Source of the DNA: Alternaria dauci
Taxonomy: Eukaryota; Ascomycota; Dothideomycetes; Pleosporales; Pleosporaceae
Reading direction: 5' to 3'
NCBI RefSeq assembly: GCF_042100115.1
Contig: NC_091280.1
Span: 434,001-498,000 of the forward strand
Length of the DNA: 64,000 nucleotides
Below, piece after piece: positions 36,162 through 46,846 of the stretch (position 1 is its first letter; every line of letters begins with the position of its first letter). The position numbers and the translations under genes were made by a program. The notes under the pieces are model-generated. The model saw only the letters and a program-made list of their open reading frames with translations, had not been told where the DNA came from and searched no databases.

Positions 36162-36838
36162 CCGGCACGGCAAGCGGCTTGAGGCGCCCCAACCCAGATC
36201 GTATCCAACGGGCAAGATAACCATTTCGCACGCTATAGGCATAGCGCATTGTTGCATTTGTGGCTTCACACCTGGGCATCGCTTGTCTTCCACTGACACC
36301 TATCGTCTAAAATTATACGCGTAAGGCCTTGAAATCTGCTCCACAGATTACGCCACTGGTGTGGGGCGCACGATGCCGACGCGGCCGTACCTTCCGCGCG
36401 GCCAAACCTCACGCCCACGCACTTATGTACGCGGCGCAGTGCAGATTCGGCGGCCTGACAGCGGTAGAAGAGGGGACAGCATCGCTAGGAAACGCCACCA
36501 TACGATACGTAGGTTGAATGTTCTTCCACTGGCAGAAAATCATAGGTTGACACTGCAGTCTGCAACGCGCATGCGACATGTATCCGCTTTCGGGCGTGGC
36601 AGACGTTTCTGATCCATGCCACCCCGGGGATGACACCCACAGCAAGGCTCACACTGCACAGGCGTCGTCATGTTCCTTCATGCCCAGCCATGTTGACGCT
36701 GGGAGTTCCCACAGTTATGGGCCTATACTTGCACAGAGGCTGCCCGCCATTTGCGTTCATTTGCTTGAGCGGATCGCGTTGCTAACACTTCATTCTCACG
36801 CGCTCTTTGAACCGTCAGCTAGCTAGTGTCGTGGCGCG
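36162..36838. other. intergenic region, no supported gene
   Basis: 3' flank of the SPO22-like gene and upstream region of the GDSL-like gene. Small domainless ORFs only. Confidence 0.55.
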
Positions 36839-38122
36839 ATGAGGTTCTTCTCAAGGCTGCACGTATGTGCGGCTCTGGCTATTCTTATGATCTTGTACTT
36901 CACCTGGGTTCACTCCGCCGACTTCGAAGACACCGTCCACACCGTCTGGCGCGGTAGCGCGCATCGCATTGTAGTATTTGGTAATGACTGGTCCGACACT
37001 GGAAGTTACCGCGTCTCGTCGCCTGTACTGTCTGCAGTCGTTGCCCGCGACGCTGACCGAGGCGATTTGTGGGTAGAGACACTATGCAAAGAGGTTAGTG
37101 AGAGTCAAGAACAGTGTGAAGACAGGACCTGACACACTTCAGCTCGCATGTGATACCATTGACAACTTCGCGCACTCCAAGCCGGCTGCCGCTGCAGATG
37201 TCGGATCGTTGGTTGACGCAGACGTTCACAAGGAAGCGAAAGGCGCCAACAACAACGAGACCACCGTAGCTCCGCTCGACTTCAAGACACAGGTGCAACA
37301 GTACATCACCTACGACAAAGGGCGACGAGTTATCCCGCAGAGTCTGCGGAAAGGGGAAGAGTGGACTTTCTTCACCGTGTTCTTCGGCCTATGGGATCTT
37401 TTGGAGTACTCAATATTGGAAAAGGCTGCCGCCATGTCTGCGGTGGACAAGAGCATCGCATCGCTCTTTCTGAACCTTGATGTACTCGCCGAACATACTG
37501 CGAATCCGCCAAAAGTCGTCATACCGAAGATGATTGATGCGAGCTTCCTACCCCAGTTCCAGCTGCAGAAGAAAGCGATGCGGGCAGCCGACTTTGCGGT
37601 GACCCAGCACCGAATGGTGTTTCTGTGGACGTATTGGAATACTGTTTTGGTTCGGACTGCTGCACAGTGGAACAAAGGCACTGTCTACATGCCTAGCCCG
37701 AATGACTTGATCATGGAGGAAGTTCGCGCCAAACAGCTGTATTCGAGACAGATCTCGGATGCAGCTGGTGCAGGCAAACAAGCCCCTCTTTTTGAACAGA
37801 TTGGACAGCCATGTCTGGTGCCGCAGCGAGGTAGTGCAACGGATCTGCAAACATCCGCCGTGCAGAAATGCTCCGTTCCAGCCGCCCACTTATTCTGGTA
37901 AGCCAACGGCCACACAAATGCATTGTTTCAACCTGACTAGGTAATAGGGATAACGTGCAACTCAGCGGCCCTGCCCACGAGCTAATCGGAAAGCAAGCCG
38001 CCAGCCTTGTGCGGCGAAACGAATCTGTCAATGAACGCGAAATGCAGGGCTCCGACAACAACGAGCAACCAAAGCAACAAGAGGGACTGAATTTCAAACT
38101 GAAATTTCCTCCAGGCTTCTAG
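36839..38122 (+). CDS. membrane-anchored GDSL/SGNH-like protein, probably a pseudoenzyme
   Basis: Predicted 394-residue protein from exons 36839-37093, 37143-37897 and 37948-38122. An N-terminal signal anchor (about residues 8-24, VCAALAILMILYFTWVH) is followed by an SGNH-like domain. Block I reads IVVFGNDWSDTGSYR where active enzymes have FGDSLSDTG, so the nucleophilic serine is replaced by aspartate. Block V at the end reads FWDNVQLSGPAHELIG where active members have D-x-x-H, so the catalytic histidine is replaced by glutamine. The fold marks (YDKGRRVIPQSLRKG, TFFTVFFGLWDLLEY) remain. It is probably located in the secretory pathway facing the lumen or cell surface. The function is unknown; loss of esterase activity is inferred. 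The last acceptor is the second AG of the ctagGTAATAG stretch, because the first gives an immediate stop. Confidence 0.72.
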
Positions 38123-38639
38123 TACGCCAGGGTAAAGACACTGTCTAGAACTTGGCCAAGGCTTCGTTAGGCTTTCTGGTTCTCAGCAACGTGGCATAGA
38201 TTGCGTCTCGCTTCGAAGGACGGCATATGAATGCAATGCGCAGCATGGCTGCGTAGATCCCGAGACTGAGTCACTCCTGCTCTTGTGAAAGACGCGTTGC
38301 ATTGTTGGAGCCCCCTTGCGTAACGGGCACAGGAATGCTGTCATGTCTCGCGGGCTGGCAGAGCGTATCTTGGCGAGACGAGAACAAAGAAAGTCCCTAC
38401 GAAGCTCCGTTGCGTCTGACTGGAACAATCATTTTACTGGATCGCAACGGCTGATTCGTCAAAGCGCCATGGCTTCCCAACTCCACGCACCGGATAACGC
38501 ATTCAAAGAGAAAGCACAGCATGTTGTATGGCTCGTCACCAACGCGTCTCCTCCCTTTCTGTCCGACGGGGGACAATGAACCGCGCCTTCTTCCAGCGAA
38601 CCTCATTAGATAAAGTGCTCCGTCGCTGAAGCTCGAAAA
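38123..38639. other. intergenic region, no supported gene
   Basis: 3' flank of the GDSL-like gene and upstream region of the HMG-box gene. Nothing is seen. Confidence 0.55.
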
Positions 38640-40820
38640 ATGCTAGCGAGTCGAGTGTTGCCACCGGTTGTTCGGACTTCACCACTCTCTTCCCAGCCTC
38701 CTGTTGCCATCTTCTTCCACGTACCTCGGCGGTACGTCAAGACAAACATGCAGGTCGGCGACGATTCTCCAGTGTCTCCAGTGGATAGTGCGAAGCCTTC
38801 GAGGAGTCTGCGTAAGAGCAGTCGGATTCATGAGACGCGGTCTGCTCCTACTTTTAATCCTGCTACTGCTGAGCGCAGCAAGAAGGAGGAGCAGCCGGTA
38901 TCTCCTGCTTCATCTTCGCCGAAAGCTACGAGAAAGAGACCTGCTTCGCTTGTTGCGGTTCATGAGAAAGAAGATTGCGATAGTCCAGTCGACGATAAGC
39001 CTCCTCCAAGTGCTACGTCTGCAACTGCAATGGGATCTCCAGACTTCTCGGGTCATGTCTGTCTTTGCCAGCCGGAGCCGAAAATACCACGGCCACGAAA
39101 TGGTAAGTTGATGGCTTTCCTTTGTCTTCCGGATACATCTTTTTCCTATTCGGGGTATATGACTTGGAGTGTGGACCGAATCTAAGACACAAGTCTTTGT
39201 CTGTGATCTTTGTTTCTCAGCCCGCTAACTGTTTTGATAGCGTTCATCCTTTATCGGCAGCATCACCAGCAGGCTATTACCGCTCGCAATCCTGATCTCA
39301 ACAACCCCGACATTTCCAAGATTATCGGAGAACAGTGGAAGGCTGAAGGTGAAGAGCAGAAGAAGGTTTGGCAAGATCTTGCGCAGGTTAGTGGTGAATT
39401 GTACTCGTCTTTGTCTTTCTTTTACTAACAGAAGGTGAAGGAAGAGAAAGCTAGGCATCAGGAGCAGTACCCCGACTACCGCTACCAACCGCGTCGTGTT
39501 GGCAAGCCGGGGTCATCTCTGTTGAACCCTACTGGTCAGCATACTACCGTCGACAAGTATCGCTGCCACAAGTGCGGTGGTCGTAGTCTCAGAACGCCTA
39601 CCAGTCCTTTTCTTGACGCCTCTGGTACACCAACTCTGCCGCCTCCCAATATATCGGAAGGTCTTACGCCAACAACCCGCTACCTGCCTGTGATTGGTAA
39701 CCTCAGTCTGCAGTCGCCTGTCATGCGCCGCCCCAGCAACATCCAAGTCACTTCAGCGATGCACGCGGACTCGATTATGTATAGCCCTCTGACACCGAAT
39801 AAGAAGCGTCGTTTCGACTACGGGCCGCCTCCGCCAACGAGTGCCGGTCGCAGACCGGAAGGGCCGTACTATGCCCCGACTCAGTATGCCCACCGACGCG
39901 AGTCTTTACTGCCTATCCATGTGCCACCTCATAGTGCGACCATGCCTCCTCCACGTACTCCTCGTGAGCTGCAACGGAATTCAATGGTTGAGTTGGGTCC
40001 TTTGCAACACGAAGGTAGCCCAAGAAGCGTGGAAGAAGTGCTCAGTGCGTTGCCATATCTCAATAAGATTAAGCTGCTTGGACGCATAACGCCTCCGTAC
40101 AGAGAACCTGGCTCCGCAAGTCCGTCGTGCCGAAGTAATCGCGGCGCCATCATCGCCATCGAAGGTGACGACATAGCCGCTGTCAAGGAACTGTCGGAGT
40201 GGCTGAATGAGTACCTCATTAAGCAGAAGGAGTACAAACCGCAGGTCGCCGAGCCCCCAAAAATTCCCAATGAGAATGACAAAGACGTCACCTTTGAGAA
40301 CTATCTCGACCTGATCAACCAGTGGCATGGCAAGAGCAAGGAAATGATCAAGTACATCACCACGCCCATTTCCTCGACACCCCCATCCCCAAAAGACACC
40401 ACTGTGTCTTCAAACTCGTCCACCACTCCTGTCACAACATCCACTGCCTCCCGCAAAGACTCTGCCACACCGCCCGACTCCCCCTCCACATCACCAGGCA
40501 TAAAACCCGTCATCATCCTCCCGACCTTTCAACTCCAAGCCTCGGTCGCATACGCATCCCGCATCCCGATTCAAGACGCGTACAGCCCGACAGACCACTG
40601 GCAGTGGATGGCGACGCTCTGGCGGGGAACGGTAGGACCGGATCTGACGCTGTATGTCAAAGGATATGATGCGAAGGAGGGGCAGGTGGGGGCTAAGCCT
40701 GAGATGGATGATGGGGTTAGGTGTTTGACTGTGTGGAAGAGTCGGGAGGCTGGGGCGAGGTTTGCGGAGGCGGATTTGAGGAGGGTGGGGTTTGAGGTTG
40801 GAGAGTGGGTTAAGGGTTGA
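38640..40820 (+). CDS. HMG-box (MATA_HMG type) transcription factor
   Basis: Predicted 665-residue nuclear protein from exons 38640-39102, 39241-39386 and 39432-40820. The HMG box (about residues 149-220) reads PRPRNAFILYRQHHQQAITA then NNPDISKIIGEQWKAEGEEQ and YPDYRYQPRR, typical of the sequence-specific MATA/ROX1/Ste11-like subgroup that binds and bends DNA. It is split by two introns. A small C-x2-C motif, YRCHKCGGRSLRTP, follows at about residue 235. The rest is Pro/Ser-rich and likely disordered, with a conserved-looking C-terminal block around DHWQWMATLWRGTVGPDLT. The first 36 residues are basic and hydroxylated and could be UTR; the ATG at 38748 is an alternative start. Target genes are unknown; relatives act in sexual development or as repressors. 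Confidence 0.85.
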
Positions 40821-41591
40821 TGTGGCTCATGCGGTGGAAGTCTTTTTTTCTTCTATTCTCTTCTTTGGGGTGTGATGCGTTTTGGCGGGGGACTGTTGGG
40901 CTTGGCATGATGCTATTACGGTCTTTGTACAGGGCCTTGACTGTCGAGGTCATGGCTTGTCGATGGGTTAACATAACGTGATAGGGTTTACAAGGTCATT
41001 GAGAGATGAATTGGAATTGGAAGACGTCGTGATGGATATCATGTGAATGATGTGGTGCCTCTGCAGCTCAATGGTACGAGTCAGAACGCTGCGTCACGTA
41101 AACATGTGCTCCGAGTGGTGCTGAACAAAGAAGACGTGACCTGGCTGCGGCGAGGGCGGCTGACGTTGGCGTGGTTAGCTCGTCGGAGAGAACGCAACAA
41201 AGCCGAGAAGATGTCATAGCGCGGCTTTCACATGGCACGCACGCATCCTCCGCAACCTGTCACATGCCGGACCCTCACCCAACCACAGAGCCTCAATACA
41301 GCTTATCCGCCGCGCTTGTCGACGGCGTGAACGGCTATTGCTGTAGTAGTCATGGACACACTGCGGCTTGATGACGGTAACGCCCATTGCGCCGCTGTTC
41401 CATGTCCTTCCCCCATAACCCCGGGTTTGCGCTGTCACGACCTGACCCCAGCAGGCATTCACATGCTTATGCCGACAGCCTTGCAACATACGTGAAGACC
41501 CCGACTCGACGCCTCCCATGACGCACAATAGGCCTGCGACTGCATCTTCTCGGTCCAAGACAGCGCTTTATGCTAGGAAAGAGATACGGCC
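40821..41591. other. intergenic region, no supported gene
   Basis: 3' UTR of the HMG-box gene and promoter of the hydrolase gene. Only short domainless ORFs. Confidence 0.55.
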
Positions 41592-43943
41592 ATGATAGAC
41601 CATGTACTGGGACGGCCATCGGTGCAGTTTAGGAAGATACAGGTCTTGGCCGTGGTATCCTTTTGGTCCTTTTACCTCTACAGGCAAGCTCTACACATAC
41701 ACACACATGCTTACCACCACAACACATACTAACAACCCCATAGAGGCGACCGCCATGGCCCACCAGTCCTCCGCCGCATATCCGCCCTCCTCTCCAAGAA
41801 ACTCACCGTCTGGCAATCCGTCCTCATCACCCTCCTCTATCTCTACGTCGCCCGCAATTTCGGCAAGCTCGTGGGCCTCGAGTGTCCCGAGCCCCTCGCG
41901 AGCCTCTACTCGCGCTCCTACTTCCGCGCCACATGGGTCACGACTGCGCTGGACGCAGGCTTCTGGTCAGCCATGCGCATCAAGCGCAAGGGCGTCCGGG
42001 ATCTGCTGTCCATCGTCTTCAGCATATACTACATGATCTGTGCCGAGCAAGCCGACGAGAAGGTCCGCAAGATCAGAGCGACGCTTACCGTCGATCATCT
42101 GCGCGTTGCCTGGAACAAAGGCACGACGCCGTATCTGGGTGCGCTGACGAGCATGATGCGCCCGAGGCTGATGGTGTATCCGCCGCGCCAGATTCGCATA
42201 CCACGACCCAGGGCCAGTGCGTACACGGAGCCCGTGACGGGGTGGCTGTACTTTAATGGGCCGCGGAGCGCACTGAAGAAGCAGGACAAGGTCGTCTTGG
42301 ACATTCCTGGAGGTGGTTTCATAGCCATGAACCCGAGGAATCATGACGACAAGCTCATGGGCTGGGCGGGCAAGACGGGGCTGCCTGTCCTGAGTCTGGA
42401 TTACAAAAAGGCTCCTGAGCACCCGTATCCGTATGCGCTCAACGAATGCTACGACGTCTATCACATGATCATCGCATCGAGGGGAACGTGCATGGGTCTG
42501 TCGGGAGAAGTAGAGCCCAAGGTCGTTGTCTCGGGTGATTCGGCGGGTGGGAATCTGGTCACGGCCATGGTGCTCATGATACTGCAAAGTGGCTCGACCG
42601 AGACGCGAAGGTGGCAGGGCGAATATGCGATTCCGCCTCCTATCGGCGTGGTGCTGATTTACCCTGCGCTGGACATGAATATCGGCAATTGGATGACGGA
42701 CGAGCAAATGGCACTCATCCGTGACCGGCGAGTGAGGAAGACGAATCGACCCATTTTGCGCCACAAGAGCGATGATTACAGACACCTTGCGCCGAACACG
42801 CCGTATGGTTCTGATGATTCGGATGGCGACGACGAAGATGAGCGCAACAAAGTCAGCATGGCTAATGGATCTATGCCGAAGACGAATGGGCTCAGGACGT
42901 CGCCGCAAACCATGATCAACCTCTCTGCCGCACACGCCAACCAAGACAGTACCCTCCACCAGACGCCCGGCCAAACAACTCCCGCGAATGCAAGTCTACC
43001 ACCCACACCGGTCGCCACACAGCCCTCCACGCCTGGCCCAACCGTCCGAGCACCCCCCGCCACAGCCATAAAAACCCGCCTCGCAATGTCCTCCAAGATA
43101 TCCTACTTCAGTGACCGCATCCTCACCCCCGAAATGATGCGTGCGATGATCATCCTCTACATTGGTCCGCACCACCGCCCAGACTTCACAACCGACTACC
43201 TCCTCTCTCCGTTACTCGCACCAGAGTCGCTCCTCGCAAAGTTCCCGCGCACGTGGATGCTGACGGGTGAGCGCGATCCGCTCGTAGACGACACGGTCAT
43301 CTTTGCAGGAAGGCTACGCCAAGCGAAGCGTGCGGAGTGGGTTGCGGCGAAGGATTTGGGATTAGACTGGGCGCGGGGTGAGTTCAGAGAAGGGGAGTGG
43401 GTAAATGTCGATCTGGTGCCGGGCATCAGTCATGGGTTTTTGCAGTTTGTTGGCGTTTTCCCAGAAGGCTGGAAGTACATTTTCCGGTGTGGCAAGTGGA
43501 TCGCTGAAGCGTTTGAAGATGCGACAGATGGGCGGAGGGGGGATGATGAGACGCCCATGTACACGCCTGCTACCGTGACTGCGACGCCGCGGCGACCACG
43601 CGAAAAAGGGGGTGATTATTTTGGCACAGTGGGCTTGCAGGATGCGATTGATGGCTTGACGTCTCCGCAGTCTCAGCGTAAGAGACACCATCGGCGTACG
43701 AACACGGCGTCTTCGGCAGAGGAAGATAGGCCGTTGGAGATGACGGTGCTGAACAAGGGGAAGAGGAGTCCGGTACAGCAGAATGGGTCTGGTGTGCGGG
43801 GGAGTATGAGGGGGAGGACAAGGAATGATAGAGGGAGACGGAAGAGCTTGGTTAGTCTGGCGAGCGAGGATGATTTGTTGGGCAGGAGGATGAAGAGTTT
43901 GACTGGGGGGTTGGGAGGTGATGGGGTGTCGGATGTTGTTTGA
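41592..43943 (+). CDS. membrane-anchored alpha/beta hydrolase (HSL/arylacetamide deacetylase-like lipase)
   Basis: Predicted 763-residue protein from exons 41592-41683 and 41744-43943. The intron is of the rare GC-AG type (AG|GCAAGC...TACTAAC...TAG); its use joins an N-terminal membrane segment (VLAVVSFWSFYLYR) in frame to ISALLSKKLTVWQSVLITLL, a second span. The catalytic domain has the oxyanion block LDIPGGGFIAM (in place of HGGG), the nucleophile elbow VVSGDSAGGNL with serine at about residue 297, Asp in LTGERDPLVDD and His in PGISHGFLQF. A Ser/Thr/Pro-rich insert of about 110 residues separates the two halves, and a basic, Arg/Ser-rich tail of about 130 residues follows. It is probably an ER or lipid-droplet lipase/esterase; the substrate is unknown. 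Confidence 0.85.
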
Positions 43944-44134
43944 TGCATGGGTCTAGCGAGTATGTTTGCATGTATAGATTTATCCAGCAATATGTTGTTG
44001 TTTTTACAAAGGAGCTTGTTTACCAAGTCATACTCATGTGCTAATACCTAGCGTAAAGATGTATAGCGTTGTCTCTGTCCATTTCAGATTAGAGACATCT
44101 ACATATATCGTTACGGTGGGATCTAGTTCTTTTC

Positions 44135-45865
44135 CTACGGATCAAAAAAGACATCCCGCTCATCCTTCCACCAAGCCTTTTCCTTGTTCCTTTCCATGGT
44201 CTTCAAGAACTCCATAATCGGCATCCGCCCCATCGGACACATGAACACCCCTCTCGCCGTCCACTCACACAAAAAATCCCGATACGCCTCGTACCCCGGC
44301 GGCGTAACCGGATTCCCCAATCGCGCACCCACATCCTCGACAACAACCAGCCTCAACGCATTCCTCCCCACCTCGGCCATATGCTCCAAAATCTCCTTTG
44401 TATTGAACACCTTTCGCTCAAGCGAAAGCCTCTTCAACTCGCTCCTCAAACACTTCTCCAACACCCGCGCCTCACAGCTCTCCACAGGATTATCCAAACT
44501 AAACCCATACGGCAGCATGGCCCAGATCCTCTTGGGCACTTGCATAAACGCGACTGCATCGTCATACCGAACTCGCACTCTGATCTCCTTGACCTGCCGA
44601 TCCGTATCCCAGTCCTGTGGTATATCACGGAACCATCCACTATGCGGCAGCGTCTGCAGCCTCACGAGCCAGAACACAGTTGCTTCTTTTTCCAGCCGGT
44701 GCATGCTGATTTTCCAGCGCCACCAGGGTAATTCATCAGGCCGCATCACGGCCGTTCGATCTACGCGCAGAGCAGTGATGTGTTTGCATTCCATGCAGCG
44801 AAAAAATTTCGTTAAAGGGTCTTTCTCGCCCGGAAGCAGTTTGCCGCGACCCGCGCTCGAGTCGACGTGCTGCGTTAGGCACTCGAGACAGAGAAAGTGG
44901 CCGCACGGGAGGCGACACGCGTATTCGCTCTCGGTGAACCAGGTGCGGCTACATGCTGGACATACGTCGGCGAGATACTTTGCTTGTGCGGGTGGGGGTG
45001 GCGTGTCACGGTATATGGTGGCGAGGGCTTCGATGTCCGGGCGCGGGCGCCAGGTGATGAGGGGCGGTGCGATTTGCAGGACGTTGTCGATTTGGTCGCG
45101 AGCGTGGAAGAAGGCCCGGTCGTAGCTTGCTTGGAAGAGGTTCTGCGAGGCTCTGTTGTTAGTTTTGTGCGTGGGTAGTCATGTCCATAGCCTCTGTCCC
45201 CCATCTCTGTTTCTCTCCCCTGTCGACACGCACAAGACCATGAGACTTACGTGTAAGCGCATCCACCAACAATCATACTCCTTCCCCCGAACCATCGGCG
45301 GCATCATCCCCCTCCACTCCCCACACGGAATAACATACCTCTCTTCTTCCTTCCCTAGCCCCTTTTTATCCCCATCCCCATCTCTTCCTGCCCCTCCCCC
45401 AAGCACAACAACACTCCTCCTCACAACCACAAAACACATACCCTCTCCCTTCCTCAGTTGAAACTTACCCGCGTCCAACACCGTATTCCCCACATACAAA
45501 CTCACCCTCGCCATCGCCCTCGCCAACGCATTCTTACTCTCCCTATCCCTTTGCACCTCTCGCGCCGACCACGCCGCAAACGAAACCGCATCGCGAGTCG
45601 GCCGCTGCTGCTGTTGCTGCCGCGTATTCGTGATGCTAAGAAATGTATGTCCATCTGTACCCCAGGACCCGGAACCTTGGGGCCGCGAGCGTGAAGATGG
45701 ATTAGACGGGGGTTGGAGGCGCAGACAGCCTGGGGGTAGGTTGCACAGCGAGGGGTAGATGTAGCGGGTTATGTGGCAGGGTTTTAGGACGGTGCCGTTG
45801 CCGTGGAAGAGGTATTCGGGGTCTGAGGATGGGGCGTGGGGATTCTTGTGGACTGCTTTTGCCAT
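44135..45865 (-). CDS. RING-type zinc finger protein, unknown function
   Basis: Predicted 540-residue protein from exons 45865-45251 and 45142-44135 (108-nt intron, GTAAGT...CAG). A RING-HC-like cluster lies at about residues 265-325: CPAC, then LPCGHFLCLEC and FRCMEC, giving eight possible zinc ligands (C3HC4 order). Such domains usually serve E3 ubiquitin ligases, but no partner domain is recognised. The N-terminal third is Pro/Gly/Ser-rich with a QQQQQ run; the C-terminal part is helical and rich in Trp/Arg (DELPWWRWKISMHRLEKEAT, EAYRDFLCEWTARGVFMCP). I chose the ATG giving MAKAVHKN; an in-frame ATG at 45976 would add 37 Pro/His/Lys-rich residues that look like leader sequence. Probably a lineage-restricted fungal protein. 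Confidence 0.7.
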
Positions 45866-46157
45866 GGGTGGAGGGGGGTTCTTTCTTGGAGGGGAGATTG
45901 TGGTTTGGGCGGGGCGGGTATGTGAGGATGGGTGTTGTTGTACATGCTTATGTTTGTCCTGTGAATGTTTAGACAATCGGGTTTTACCAATTGAATAGCA
46001 GTGAACACGGGGTTGCTAAAGGTAAAAGATGTCAAGTGACGTGGGTGAGAATGGTCTATAATTCTCACGTCTTTACATTCCCCCCACAAGATCAGTGTTC
46101 TTCGTACTCTAGTCTAAACACCCCCTCCGTCTTGAAATCTTCTTCCACACCAACGTC

Positions 46158-46846
46158 TTAGTTGCACGTTCCCCACTTGCTCTGGCACCAGTTTGCCTTT
46201 CCACAGAAATCCTCACCGGTACCACAGAAGTTGGATCCAGAGCAGCAAAGACCAGCACCACACTTCTTGTTCACAATAGGACCACAGGTATCTCCAGCAC
46301 CGGCGGTACCCTTGGGGGCGGTAGGCTCAGCAGGCGCCTTCTGGCTGTCACACTTTCCGAAGCCAGCCTGGCAGCCGGTGCCGCAGTAGAGAGCCTGGTC
46401 CTGGATGTCGTTCTTGGGGCCGCAGTGGCCGGCCGAGGAGCAGCAGCGGTAGAAGTAGCCGTTGGCACCGGCACCAGGGCAGGTTACACCGCCTTGGGCG
46501 TGTCCACAGACGTCGATCTCAGGGACGACGGCAGGGAAGGTGGTGGCAGGGGAGGTGGGTTGCCTGGTTGCGCTGGTCTTCATGGTTGTCGGGGTGGGCT
46601 TGCATGATGAAGAAGCGCCGGAGAAGGGGTGGAGGCAGGTCTTTGCGTCGCAGTGGTCGACGGTGGTTCCGCACCAGCCATACTGGGAGCCTGTCATGTA
46701 TGTTAGTAGGGATTCGAGAACATGGCGTCTGGATAGAACATACAGCATTCGTTGGCAGCGCACTTGGCGTTTCCATTCTGAGGTCCGCAGTTACCAGCAA
46801 AGGCAACCGACACAAGGGACAAGAGGGCGAAAGCGGAGAAGCGCAT
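46158..46846 (-). CDS. secreted chitin-binding protein with hevein-like (ChtBD1) modules
   Basis: Predicted 211-residue secreted protein from exons 46846-46744 and 46690-46158. A signal peptide (MRFSAFALLSLVSVAFA) is followed by three Cys-rich modules: NCGPQNGNAKCAANECCSQY with GWCG (a classical hevein core interrupted by the intron), a middle module with CGHAQGGVTCPG and CCSSAGHCG, and a C-terminal module TCGPIVNKKCGAGLCCSGSN ending GTCN. A Thr/Pro-rich linker joins the first two. Hevein modules bind chitin and GlcNAc oligomers in the cell wall or outside. Without a catalytic domain this is a candidate wall-associated or chitin-shielding protein. Cysteines are almost all in the expected spacing, so disulphide-rich folding is likely. 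Confidence 0.85.

Noticed and set aside
41967..42974. 335-codon minus-strand ORF
   Set aside because: Antisense shadow of the alpha/beta hydrolase, which has clear catalytic motifs on the plus strand.
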